The notes beneath the pieces were generated by a model. The model saw only the letters and a list, made by a program, of their open reading frames with translations. It did no database searches and was not told where the DNA came from. From JASGDB01 sp049841315 (GTDB lineage: Bacteria > Bacteroidota > Bacteroidia > Flavobacteriales > Weeksellaceae): DNA of 64,000 bases. The translations under genes were made by a program, and so were the position numbers. The stretch is from contig JASGDB010000014.1 in assembly GCA_049841315.1 (NCBI GenBank), positions 10,588 to 74,587 of the forward strand. Direction: 5' to 3'. Position 1 is the stretch's first letter; each line of letters begins with the position of its first letter. Below are positions 9,309-17,161 of the stretch, piece after piece.

Positions 9309-9430
9309 ATACGAGTTGCGGGATTCGAGATGCGAGTTTATATTTGTTTATAAAATGACCATTCCACCCCGAATCTCGTATCTCGTACCCCGAATCTCGT
9401 AACCCGCACCCCGTATCTCGTATCTCGAAT
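9309..9430. repeat. Imperfect tandem and inverted CGAATCTCGTA repeat
   Basis: The 126-bp gap before the SerA-like gene holds several copies of CGAATCTCGTA / CCCGTATCTCGTA at about 9367-9430, preceded by opposite-strand copies (GGGATTCGAGATGCGAG near 9319-9335). The array can fold into alternative hairpins. It may serve as a terminator for the thioesterase gene. No ORF was seen. Confidence 0.65.
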
Positions 9431-9434
9431 AAAA

Positions 9435-10391
9435 ATGAAAATCCTACAGCTCGATAAAAATCATCCGTTAATTTCAGAACAGCTTACTGCCAACGGCTTT
9501 ACTGTGGATGAAGACCACACTTCCACTTACGACGAAGTTTTGCGGAAAATCGGTGATTATGACGGCATTGTCATCCGAAGCAGAATTCCTTTGGATAAAA
9601 ATTTTCTGGAACAATCAGCTCATTTGAAATTCATTGCAAGAGTGGGCGCAGGAATGGAAAATATCGATTGTGAAACCTCAAAAAAACTCAACATCGAACT
9701 CATCAATTCTCCGGAAGGCAACCGTGATTCCGTGGCGGAACACGTTGTCGGAATGCTACTGATTCTGATGAACCGCCTGTTTATCGCCTCTCAGGAAGTG
9801 AAAAATGGTATTTGGAAGCGAGAAGAAAATCGAGGCGACGAATTACTTGGGAAAACTTTCGGAATTATCGGTTACGGTAATATGGGAAAAGCTGTTGCCA
9901 AAAGACTTTCCGGTTTTGGATGCGAAGTGATTTTCCATGATATACTCCCTCATCTTTCGGATGAATATGCAAAACAGGTTTCTTTAGAAGAACTGAAAGA
10001 ACATGCCGACATCCTCAGCCTGCACATTCCGATTACACCTGAAACACATTATCTGATTGATGAAAAATTCATTTCAGAAATGAAGAAAGACTTTTATTTC
10101 ATCAATACCGCAAGGGGGAAAAATGTAAAAACTAAAGATTTAGTCGATGCTTTGAAGTCCGGAAAAGTAAAAGGAGCCGGATTAGATGTTCTGGAATATG
10201 AGAAATCTTCTTTTGAAAATCTGGATGCTTCGACTTCGCTCAGCATGACAGAACGGGAAGATTTGGAATTCCTCCTCAGTTCCGAAAAAGTAATTGTTAC
10301 TCCGCACATCGGAGGCTGGACGATTCAGAGCAAGGAAAAGCTGGCGCAGTTTGTTGTGGATAAAATTTTACAGAAGTACATTGGTCAATAA
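9435..10391 (+). CDS. D-2-hydroxyacid dehydrogenase, SerA-like
   Basis: A 318-residue NAD-dependent dehydrogenase of the D-3-phosphoglycerate dehydrogenase family, without an ACT domain, probably in serine synthesis. The Rossmann motif GIIGYGNMGKA is at 143-153, the catalytic Arg in NTARG near 227 and the catalytic His in TPHIGGW near 291. Residues 264-272 (DASTSLSMT) are encoded by a stretch (10224-10250) that looks like a dispersed palindromic repeat inserted in frame just before the last catalytic segment; the reading frame is kept. No serC lies next to it, so the exact substrate is inferred from family similarity only. Confidence 0.82.
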   Translation: MKILQLDKNHPLISEQLTANGFTVDEDHTSTYDEVLRKIGDYDGIVIRSRIPLDKNFLEQSAHLKFIARVGAGMENIDCETSKKLNIELINSPEGNRDSVAEHVVGMLLILMNRLFIASQEVKNGIWKREENRGDELLGKTFGIIGYGNMGKAVAKRLSGFGCEVIFHDILPHLSDEYAKQVSLEELKEHADILSLHIPITPETHYLIDEKFISEMKKDFYFINTARGKNVKTKDLVDALKSGKVKGAGLDVLEYEKSSFENLDASTSLSMTEREDLEFLLSSEKVIVTPHIGGWTIQSKEKLAQFVVDKILQKYIGQ

Positions 10392-10546
10392 AAATTTCAG
10401 CAAAACAATCGTCTTTCTGTTGATTGCAGAGGTCTTCGTATAATTCAAAAGCAATCATTCTTTTCCGATAATCGGCTTTGGAAAAATTAGAAGCCTGAGC
10501 TGTTTATCAACAAAGAACGCAAACAGATTTGTGGATGAAAAAATTC

Positions 10547-10593
10547 CAAAATTTCCTTACCTTTATTCCGCCAAACGAATAGCAAAAATGCGT
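10547..10593 (+). repeat. Direct repeat, relic copy of the mutase 5' edge
   Basis: CAAAATTTCCTTAC onward through AGCAAAAATGCG matches 11288-11334, the leader and first codons of the methylmalonyl-CoA mutase gene, with about 5 differences in 47 bp. Its ATG (10578) opens a dead 19-codon frame starting MRQ, like the mutase. The copies bracket the PIN toxin-antitoxin pair. Between 10392 and 10546 no gene is recognisable. Confidence 0.85.
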
Positions 10594-10631
10594 CAAAATT
10601 TTGAAGCGTTTTTTTTGTTGCAAACTTTTTA

Positions 10632-10639
10632 TATATTTG
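10632..10639 (+). promoter_or_regulatory. TAnnTTTG promoter box of the toxin-antitoxin pair
   Basis: TATATTTG fits the Bacteroidota -7 consensus and ends 20 nt before the antitoxin ATG. A TTG at the expected 19-21 nt further upstream is not clear, so only the -7 element is claimed. Confidence 0.5.
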
Positions 10640-10659
10640 TGTTATAAAATTTCGGAAAA

Positions 10660-10875
10660 ATGCCAACTACATTAAACGATTCCCAATTAGAAGTCCTGAA
10701 AGTGCTGACACACTTGAAAGACGAGAGCGATGTGGCAGAAATAAAATCCCTGCTTTTGGCATATCTTTCGGAGAAAGTGGTAAAGATTGCCGATTCGGTT
10801 TCCGACGAAAAACAATACACGCAAGCCGTTTTTGAAAAATGGAAACAAGGGCATTTCCGCAAAACCGCAAAATAA
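10660..10875 (+). CDS. Antitoxin of a PIN-type toxin-antitoxin pair
   Basis: A 71-residue acidic, helical protein directly abutting the PIN toxin gene (stop codon immediately followed by the next ATG). Size, order and spacing fit the antitoxin of COG1569-like PIN systems. It ends with FEKWKQGHFRKTAK, probably the toxin-wrapping tail. It is expected to neutralise the RNase and autoregulate the operon. No DNA-binding motif is obvious by eye. Confidence 0.75.
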   Translation: MPTTLNDSQLEVLKVLTHLKDESDVAEIKSLLLAYLSEKVVKIADSVSDEKQYTQAVFEKWKQGHFRKTAK

Positions 10876-11286
10876 ATGACGGCGGTTTTAGATTGTAATA
10901 TCTTGGTAACTTGTCTTACCTCTCGTTCCCAGTTTCACATTATTTTTCAATCGCTGGTTTCGGAAAGATTTAATCTTGCCGTAACTTCCGAAATTCTTTT
11001 GGAATACGAAGAAATCATTACCGAAAAATACGGAAAATCTACCGCAAATGCTTTTATGGCACTACTTTCCGAACTTCCAAATGTTCAGTTTATCAATACT
11101 TATTATCAGTGGAATTTGATTTTCGCAGATGCAGACGACAACAAATATTGCGATTGCGCAATTGCATCTAATGCAGATTTCTTGGTAACGGAAGACAAAC
11201 ATTTCAAAATTCTGAAAAATATTCCTTTTCCCTATCTCAGAATTTATACGACTGAAGAATTTGTAAAAATTTTGGAAAACAGATAA
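10876..11286 (+). CDS. PIN-domain toxin (putative RNase)
   Basis: 136 residues with the PIN acidic set: Asp in VLDCNILV at the N-terminus, Glu in LLEYEEII, and the Asp cluster in FADADDNKYCDCAIASNAD, followed by FLVTEDKHF. This is the COG1569 family of putative toxin-antitoxin PIN proteins, metal-dependent endoribonucleases. It forms a tight operon with the preceding antitoxin. The module is bracketed by copies of the mutase gene edge, so it was probably inserted as a unit between the SerA-like gene and the mutase gene. Confidence 0.87.
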   Translation: MTAVLDCNILVTCLTSRSQFHIIFQSLVSERFNLAVTSEILLEYEEIITEKYGKSTANAFMALLSELPNVQFINTYYQWNLIFADADDNKYCDCAIASNADFLVTEDKHFKILKNIPFPYLRIYTTEEFVKILENR

Positions 11287-11287
11287 T

Positions 11288-11334
11288 CAAAATTTCCTTA
11301 CATTTATCCCGCCAAACAAAAAGCAAAAATGCGC
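11288..11334 (+). repeat. Direct repeat, mutase leader and start (functional copy)
   Basis: Partner of 10547-10593. It carries a TACATTTA box (11299-11306), which resembles the TAnnTTTG consensus, and the first codons of the mutase gene. Thus the inserted module is followed by a complete leader, and mutase expression may have been preserved. Confidence 0.8.
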
Positions 11335-13446
11335 CAAAAAATTACAACCCAAAACCCTGATTTTCAAAATTTTAAATTTGATACTCATTCGGAAAATTAT
11401 TTTTTTGAAAAAGACGGTTTGCAACTGAAAACCAATTATTCCGAAACAGATGTTTCCGAAATTGCGAAAAATTCAGCGGCAGGAATTGCGCCGTTTTTGC
11501 GAGGACCTTATTCCACAATGTATGTTCAGAAACCTTGGACAATCCGCCAATACGCAGGATTTTCCACAGCCGAAGAATCCAATGCGTTTTACCGCAGAAA
11601 TCTTGCAGCCGGACAGAAAGGACTTTCCGTAGCGTTTGATTTGGCAACGCATCGCGGATATGATTCCAACCACCCTCGTGTTGTCGGCGATGTCGGAAAA
11701 GCGGGTGTAGCGATTGATTCTGTGGAAGATATGAAGATTTTGTTTGACCAAATTCCGCTTGATGAAATCTCGGTTTCTATGACGATGAACGGAGCGGTTT
11801 TGCCGATTTTGGCGTTTTATATCGTTGCTGCGGAAGAACAGGGCGTTTCGCAAAATCAACTTTCGGGAACGATTCAGAACGATATTCTGAAAGAATTTAT
11901 GGTTCGGAACACTTACATTTATCCGCCGAAACCGTCAATGAAAATCATCGCCGATATTTTTGAATACACTTCTAAAAATATCCCGAAATTCAATTCCATT
12001 TCCATTTCGGGTTATCATATGCAGGAAGCGGGAGCAACGCCCGTTTTGGAGATGGCTTACACCCTTGCAGACGGCTTGGAATATGTGCGGACAGGCATAA
12101 AAGCAGGAATGAATATTGACGATTTCGCTCCGAGATTATCCTTTTTCTGGGCAATCGGAATGAATCATTTTATGGAAATTGCCAAAATGCGCGCGGCACG
12201 TTATATCTGGGCGAATCTTTTAACCCAATTCAATCCGCAGAATCCGAAATCATTGGCACTCAGAACACATTCGCAAACTTCGGGTTGGAGTTTGACCGAG
12301 CAGGAACCATTTAACAATATCACAAGAACGGCGATTGAAGCCTTGTCTTCCGCTTTGGGTGGAACGCAGTCTTTGCACACGAACGCTTTGGACGAAGCAA
12401 TTGCGCTTCCTACCGATTATTCGGCAAAAATTGCGAGAAATACGCAGATTATTTTGCAGCAGGAATCGGGAATTTGCGATGTGGTTGACCCGATGGGCGG
12501 AAGTTTTTTGGTGGAATCTCTCACGCAGCAAATGATTGACAAAGCAATGGAATACATTGACGAAGTAGAAAAAGAAGGCGGAATGACCAAAGCCATTGAA
12601 GCCGGAATCCCGAAAATGAGAATTGAAGAAGCGGCAGCGATTAAACAGGCGAAAATTGACAGCGGAGAAGAATTTATCATCGGTGTCAATTCCTTCAAAT
12701 CAGAATTAAAACAGCCGGAAATCGAAATCCTCGCCATCGACAATACCGAAGTGAGAAGAAAACAAATCGAAAGGCTGGAAAAAATAAAATCCGAACGAAA
12801 GACCGAGGCGGTCAGCCAAATTTTAGATAAAATTAGAGAATGTGCTAAATCTGGAAACGGAAATCTTTTGGCATTGTGCATCGAAGCTGCTAGAAGACGT
12901 GTAACTCTGGGCGAAATGAGCGATGCGATGGAGGAAAGTTTCGGGCGGTACAGAGCCAATATTAAAACCATTTCAGGAGTTTACGCTATGAATGCAACGA
13001 AAAACGAATATTTTGAAAAAGCCGTGAATCTCGCCCAAAAATTTGAAGACGAAGAAGGAAGAAGACCGCGAATTATGGTCGCCAAAATGGGACAGGACGG
13101 TCACGACAGAGGTGCAAAAGTCGTGGCAACCGCTTTTGCCGATATGGGATTTGATGTGGACGTTGCGCCGCTGTTCCAAACGCCGGAAGAAGTCGCAAAA
13201 CAAGCGGTGGAAAACGACATTCACGTTTTGGGTGTTTCTTCGCTTGCGGCGGGACACAACACGCTCGTTCCGCAAGTGGTGGAAGAACTGAAAAAACTCG
13301 GTGCAGACGATATTGTTATTGTTGTCGGCGGCGTGATTCCTCAGCAGGATTATGATTTTCTTTTCCAAAACGGTGCGGATTTCATCTTCGGTCCCGGAAC
13401 GAATCTGCCAAAATGTGCGGTGGAGGTTTTGGAGAAGCTACTGTAA
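11329..13446 (+). CDS. scpA: Methylmalonyl-CoA mutase, large (catalytic) subunit type
   Basis: A 705-residue adenosylcobalamin enzyme converting methylmalonyl-CoA and succinyl-CoA. The N-terminal catalytic barrel includes FLRGPYSTMYVQKPWT and the substrate-binding GYHMQEAG. The C-terminal B12-binding domain has the base-off DGHDRG motif with its cobalt-ligand His near residue 592, followed by SSLAAGH and the VVGGVIP Gly pair. The small subunit gene is not in the window (mutases of Bacteroidota are usually heterodimers). The chaperone MeaB is encoded at 18534. Function is propionate or odd-chain metabolism. The 5' edge is duplicated around the upstream toxin-antitoxin insert. Confidence 0.95.
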   Translation: MRQKITTQNPDFQNFKFDTHSENYFFEKDGLQLKTNYSETDVSEIAKNSAAGIAPFLRGPYSTMYVQKPWTIRQYAGFSTAEESNAFYRRNLAAGQKGLSVAFDLATHRGYDSNHPRVVGDVGKAGVAIDSVEDMKILFDQIPLDEISVSMTMNGAVLPILAFYIVAAEEQGVSQNQLSGTIQNDILKEFMVRNTYIYPPKPSMKIIADIFEYTSKNIPKFNSISISGYHMQEAGATPVLEMAYTLADGLEYVRTGIKAGMNIDDFAPRLSFFWAIGMNHFMEIAKMRAARYIWANLLTQFNPQNPKSLALRTHSQTSGWSLTEQEPFNNITRTAIEALSSALGGTQSLHTNALDEAIALPTDYSAKIARNTQIILQQESGICDVVDPMGGSFLVESLTQQMIDKAMEYIDEVEKEGGMTKAIEAGIPKMRIEEAAAIKQAKIDSGEEFIIGVNSFKSELKQPEIEILAIDNTEVRRKQIERLEKIKSERKTEAVSQILDKIRECAKSGNGNLLALCIEAARRRVTLGEMSDAMEESFGRYRANIKTISGVYAMNATKNEYFEKAVNLAQKFEDEEGRRPRIMVAKMGQDGHDRGAKVVATAFADMGFDVDVAPLFQTPEEVAKQAVENDIHVLGVSSLAAGHNTLVPQVVEELKKLGADDIVIVVGGVIPQQDYDFLFQNGADFIFGPGTNLPKCAVEVLEKLL

Positions 13447-13506
13447 TAAAAAGAGAGAACTTTATGTTTGTGATTCACCTGCTTAAATCCTTAAAATTTT
13501 TCTAAA

Positions 13507-13567
13507 TACACGACAAAAATTTATTAACCCCAAAAGGAATCTCCTGATTTTCAATTTTTGTCGTGTA
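13507..13567. repeat. Long inverted repeat downstream of the mutase
   Basis: TACACGACAAAAATT (13507-13521) and AATTTTTGTCGTGTA (13553-13567) are exact reverse complements with a 31-nt loop. It may be a transcription terminator or a small palindromic element. The remaining spacer to 13710 holds a weak hairpin (GGCAC...GTGCC near 13651-13670) and a possible promoter box TAGTTTTG at 13677-13684. Confidence 0.7.
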
Positions 13568-13710
13568 CTAATTCAATAAAATTTTTTACAAGATAAATAT
13601 TGCCGGTATTAAAGACAAATATGTACGGATTATTGATAATATCAATATTCGGCACCCTTGTTTTAGTGCCAAATCTTAGTTTTGTTGGACTAATTTAAAA
13701 AAATAAAAAT

Positions 13711-14478
13711 ATGAAACCAATGAAACATTTATGGATAGCGGCAATTGTATTGCTGCTGACCTTTGCTTTTTCCTGCAACTCTTCTTCTGATGATGATTCT
13801 GAAACTCAGCTGCCCGCTTTGAGGGAATCAAGCAGTGGAGACCTTATTGAAATTACCAATACCACAGCCGTTTTCAAAAGCACTATCAGCAGTGATGGAG
13901 GCAGCCCGATAACACAAAGAGGAGTGGTTTGGAACACTGCTGAAAACCCGACTACGGCAAACAATAAAACCACAGACGGAAGCGGAACAGGCAATTTTAC
14001 CAGCAATATTACCGGGCTGATTCCAAATACAAAGTATTATTTGCGTGCTTATGCTATCAACTCAAACGGAATTACATACGGAAACCAGTTGAACTTTAAC
14101 ACGACAAGCGTGCCAAAAAAATTTGATATAACGCTGGAAGCAGTGCATACAGACACCATTGATACGCCTGGCTATCAAACTTGTGTGATATTTGGTGTTG
14201 CAAAAATCCCGACAGAATCTAATGCTAAATCATACTCTGTTAAAGCTATGAACACCGGCATCAGCTTTATAGACGGCAAGATTTGGAATTTTGATGCAGA
14301 TGACCCGAATCCCCCGGGAAAATTTATCGGTTATGGGCTTCCGCGCGGGAAATTAAGCAACAGTATATATCCTATGGCAATTACTACATTGAGAAGCGGC
14401 TCAGGACCTATATCTTCTGAACCACACGACCCAACTATCCCATTAGCAGGGAAGGTGGAAGTTACGATAAATTATTAA
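13711..14478 (+). CDS. Lipoprotein with one fibronectin-III-like domain
   Basis: 255 residues. The signal sequence ends in a lipobox with Cys about residue 22 (LTFAFSC), followed by an acidic SSSDDD stretch typical of surface lipoprotein export in Bacteroidota. A Fn3-like domain of the FISUMP-associated type follows (GSPITQRGVVWNT, TGLIPNTKYYLRAYAINSNGI). The C-terminal half (about 135-255) has no family I recognise. It has its own promoter box and a strong terminator, so it is monocistronic. Function unknown. Confidence 0.75.
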   Translation: MKPMKHLWIAAIVLLLTFAFSCNSSSDDDSETQLPALRESSSGDLIEITNTTAVFKSTISSDGGSPITQRGVVWNTAENPTTANNKTTDGSGTGNFTSNITGLIPNTKYYLRAYAINSNGITYGNQLNFNTTSVPKKFDITLEAVHTDTIDTPGYQTCVIFGVAKIPTESNAKSYSVKAMNTGISFIDGKIWNFDADDPNPPGKFIGYGLPRGKLSNSIYPMAITTLRSGSGPISSEPHDPTIPLAGKVEVTINY

Positions 14479-14514
14479 AAAGTTTTAGAGCCTGTGATAA
14501 GTTTGCAAATAAAT

Positions 14515-14539
14515 ACCCGATAGCTTTAAACTATCGGGT
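14515..14539. terminator. Bidirectional terminator
   Basis: ACCCGATAG, loop CTTTAAA, CTATCGGGT, then GTTTTG. It lies between the convergent lipoprotein and AraC-type genes and overlaps the stop codon of the latter. Confidence 0.88.
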
Positions 14540-15661
14540 GTTTTGTGTAAAATTCCTTTTGTATTCTAAGGGTGTTATTCCTGTAAATTTCTTAAAGGCG
14601 TTGTTAAAAGTCGTTTTGGAGTTGAAGCCTGCCTCCAAACCAATAGCAACCAATGTATAATTTTGAAAATCAGGATTTTCAAGATAACTTTTAGCTTCTT
14701 CTACCCGAAGTTCATTTACATAATCTGAAAAATTTTTCCCCAATTCGGCATTGATAATCCTGGACAAATGGCTTTTGCTGATGTTTATTTTTTCCGCAAC
14801 TAATTCCAAAGACAAATTGCTGTCAAGATAATTTTTGTCCTGTTTGATGAATTTTTCAAACACTGCGATATTTTTATTTTGAGTATAATCAATTTCAATT
14901 TCGGGATTACTTTTCGAAAATTCCCGTATTTTTTTCTGCTCCTCAAAAACCCCGAAATGATAAAGTCCAACGTGTCCCAAAATATAAATGGTAAGCGACA
15001 AACCTACCCATAAAGCATAGAAAAGCACAAGAGAAGTATCTAACTTATATTGAAATTCGTAATAAAGAGGAACAACCCAGTAAACACAAAGACAGAAAAG
15101 TATGATAGTGATGATTTTCAGCCATTTCAACTGCGGTTTGGGAAATCCGGTTTTGCCCGTAAAAGGCTTTCCGTCTGCTTTTAAAATCAGCCGGTAAGAG
15201 GCAAAAATTAAAATAAATGAATAGAAAACATTGAATGTTTCCATACCAATGCGGAAATTATTAAAATAAACTACGTGAGAATTATTAAACCAACCAACAG
15301 CAAAACCTATTTTCTCAAAAACAGACTCAGTAAAAGCATTAAAAAAGGGTATAAACAAAAGATAATCGGATTTTGACACTTTTCTGTTCTGATTGAGAAA
15401 TGATTTGACATAAAGGTAAAACAAAACCAAAAACACCGATGAAAACGGAATGTAAAAAATCTGAAAATAACTATAATTCGTCAATATGCCGGAAGCAAAC
15501 AGATAATTCTGAATAATATTGTAGGAGAATGTAAGTATGAGCATTCCCAAAAAGAAGTTGCTTGAACTCTTATACTTTTTGGAAAAGAAAGCAAAACCAG
15601 AGAAAAAAACTCCCTGAACCGCTCCGAGAAGCATAATGATTTGTATTACGGATATTGCCAT
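14531..15661 (-). CDS. Membrane-anchored AraC-family transcriptional regulator
   Basis: 376 residues. The N-terminal two thirds holds about seven hydrophobic helices. The C-terminal 100 residues form a two-HTH AraC DNA-binding domain (LELVAEKINISKSHLSRIIN and the end FKKFTGITPLEYKRNF). Such 7TM-AraC regulators are common in Bacteroidota and are thought to sense a ligand through the membrane part. The target is not evident: neighbours are a lipoprotein gene and an inserted ATPase gene. Confidence 0.88.
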   Translation of the reverse strand: MAISVIQIIMLLGAVQGVFFSGFAFFSKKYKSSSNFFLGMLILTFSYNIIQNYLFASGILTNYSYFQIFYIPFSSVFLVLFYLYVKSFLNQNRKVSKSDYLLFIPFFNAFTESVFEKIGFAVGWFNNSHVVYFNNFRIGMETFNVFYSFILIFASYRLILKADGKPFTGKTGFPKPQLKWLKIITIILFCLCVYWVVPLYYEFQYKLDTSLVLFYALWVGLSLTIYILGHVGLYHFGVFEEQKKIREFSKSNPEIEIDYTQNKNIAVFEKFIKQDKNYLDSNLSLELVAEKINISKSHLSRIINAELGKNFSDYVNELRVEEAKSYLENPDFQNYTLVAIGLEAGFNSKTTFNNAFKKFTGITPLEYKRNFTQNTR

Positions 15662-15754
15662 AAAAGCAAATTTTATAAACTCATAAATTCAATCGGTAAA
15701 AATAATAAGTTTCCGCATAAAAACAATCAAATAGAGTGAAACTCACAAAACCAC

Positions 15755-15780
15755 AAAAAGGTTTCTTTTTTTCGTATATT
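15755..15780 (+). repeat. Direct repeat, relic copy of the epimerase leader
   Basis: AAAAAGGTTTCTTTTTTTCG followed by TATATT matches 17131-17156, just upstream of the epimerase start, apart from one T of length and the 5' base. The two copies bracket the DUF4143 ATPase gene. Confidence 0.7.
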
Positions 15781-15814
15781 AGAAATGAATATTCGCAATT
15801 AGGAAGCGGTTTGT

Positions 15815-15877
15815 TTGTCATTCCGCAGGAATCTAAATTGCCGAAAATAAAATTGTTAAGATTCCTACGGAAAGACA
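15815..15877. repeat. Palindromic repeat (CATTCCGCAGGAATCT type)
   Basis: TTGTCATTCCGCAGGAATCT near 15814-15833 faces its imperfect reverse complement TTAAGATTCCTACGGAAAGA near 15856-15875. A minus-strand frame through it (15681-15878) is a translation of the repeat and is not called a gene. The rest of the 15662-16003 gap is AT-rich, with no other gene. Confidence 0.75.
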
Positions 15878-15968
15878 AAGTGACTGTTGAATTTTAACGC
15901 TATGATTAAAAACAAGCATTCAAAAAATATAATATTTTAGGGTTGTAATCACAAAATATTATAATATT

Positions 15969-15999
15969 TTGGGGCTGTAATCTCAATTTATTATATTTG
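15969..15999 (+). promoter_or_regulatory. Promoter of the DUF4143 ATPase gene
   Basis: TTG at 15969-15971, then 20 nt, then TATATTTG at 15992-15999: a full match to the Bacteroidota TTTG-N19-20-TAnnTTTG pattern. The box ends 4 nt before the GTG start, so the message would begin at or next to the start codon. The -33 element lies in the second unit of an imperfect tandem repeat (ATAATATTTTAGGG... and ATAATATTTTGGGG..., about 15929-15984), a possible operator. Confidence 0.7.
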
Positions 16000-16003
16000 C
16001 AAT

Positions 16004-17116
16004 GTGATAAAGCGGGAACTCAATAGCAATATTCAGCAGGATTGGGACAATCGGAAAGCGATTGTAATTATCGGAGCAAGACAGGTGGGAAAAACTACGC
16101 TGATTTCCAATCTCGTGGAAAACAAAAACACATTGTTTCTGAGCGGAGACAATCCGCAAACCCGATTGAATTTCGCCAATGCCGATTTTAATTTTCTTAA
16201 AAACACCGTAGAAAATCACGATGTCATCGTGATTGACGAAGCACAGCGTATTGAAAATATCGGGATAAGCGTAAAAATGCTTATTGATGCCAAATTAGAT
16301 AAACAATTTATCCTTACAGGTTCGAGTTCATTGGAATTGGGCGACACGCTGAACGAACCATTGACAGGCAGAAAATGGGTACATCTTATGTTTCCTTTGA
16401 GTTGGAAAGAAGTTCGGGAGCATTACGGATTTGCAGAAGCGACCAGTCGGCTGGAAGAGTTTCTACTGTACGGAATGTATCCCGAAGTGGTTACAGAAAG
16501 CCGAAAACAGAAAATTTTACTGCAACTTTCGGGGAGTTATCTTTATAAAGATATTCTGGAACTCGTCAATATCAAAAAGCCCGATTTGCTTCTGAAATTG
16601 CTGAATGCTTTGGCATTGCAAGTAGGGAACGAGGTTTCGTATAACGAACTTTCAAAGATTCTGGCGGTGGACAGAATGACGGTTGTCAATTATATCGACC
16701 TGCTGGAAAAAGCGTTTGTCATCTTCCGGCTCTATCCGTTTTCGACCAATCAGCGAAACGAAATCACTTCAAAACCAAAGATTTATTTTTATGACAACGG
16801 AATCCGAAACGCCGTTATCGGACAGTTTAATCCACTGAAAAACCGACAGGATACAGGTGCTTTGTTTGAAAATTTCATCATCAGCGAAAAGATAAAACGC
16901 CTTTCCTACGACGGTTTTTACGGAAAAACTCATTTTTGGAGAAATACGCAGAAAGCGGAAATCGACTTTTTGGAAATCATCGAAGACGAAATTTCGGTCT
17001 ATGAAATAAAATACAGCCCGAAAAAGAAAGTGATTTTTACCAAATCCTTTACCGAAAAATACAATCCCGTGAAGCAGACGGTTATCAATAAAGATAATTT
17101 CTGGGAGTATTTGTAA
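16004..17116 (+). CDS. AAA_14/DUF4143 ATP-binding protein
   Basis: 370 residues. Walker A GARQVGKTT at 24-32, Walker B VIVIDEAQ at 74-81, sensor-like ILTGSSS, then the C-terminal DUF4143 region with a PD-(D/E)xK-like core (GALFENFIISE, KAEIDFLE, YEIKYSP). Starts at GTG, matching the usual family N-terminus (MIKRELN). These ATPases are widespread accessory genes of unknown role, often gained and lost. The gene sits inside a segment flanked by copies of the epimerase leader and carries its own promoter with almost no leader. Confidence 0.88.
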   Translation: MIKRELNSNIQQDWDNRKAIVIIGARQVGKTTLISNLVENKNTLFLSGDNPQTRLNFANADFNFLKNTVENHDVIVIDEAQRIENIGISVKMLIDAKLDKQFILTGSSSLELGDTLNEPLTGRKWVHLMFPLSWKEVREHYGFAEATSRLEEFLLYGMYPEVVTESRKQKILLQLSGSYLYKDILELVNIKKPDLLLKLLNALALQVGNEVSYNELSKILAVDRMTVVNYIDLLEKAFVIFRLYPFSTNQRNEITSKPKIYFYDNGIRNAVIGQFNPLKNRQDTGALFENFIISEKIKRLSYDGFYGKTHFWRNTQKAEIDFLEIIEDEISVYEIKYSPKKKVIFTKSFTEKYNPVKQTVINKDNFWEYL

Positions 17117-17130
17117 GTGAACATTACCCC

Positions 17131-17156
17131 GAAAAGGTTTCTTTTTTCGTATATTT
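17131..17156 (+). repeat. Direct repeat, epimerase leader (functional copy)
   Basis: GAAAAGGTTTCTTTTTTCG followed by TATATTT, 6 nt before the epimerase ATG. Partner of 15755-15780. Confidence 0.7.
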
Positions 17157-17161
17157 ATTTT

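Noticed and set aside
10395..10505. Coding-like minus-strand stretch (NFSKADYRKRMIAFELYEDL)
   Set aside because: Amino-acid make-up looks plausible, but it has stop codons just upstream, no start and runs antisense into the dehydrogenase gene. Could be a relic, but not recognised.
15681..15878. 65-codon minus-strand frame
   Set aside because: Most of it translates the palindromic repeat at 15815-15877; no protein family or start signal supports it.
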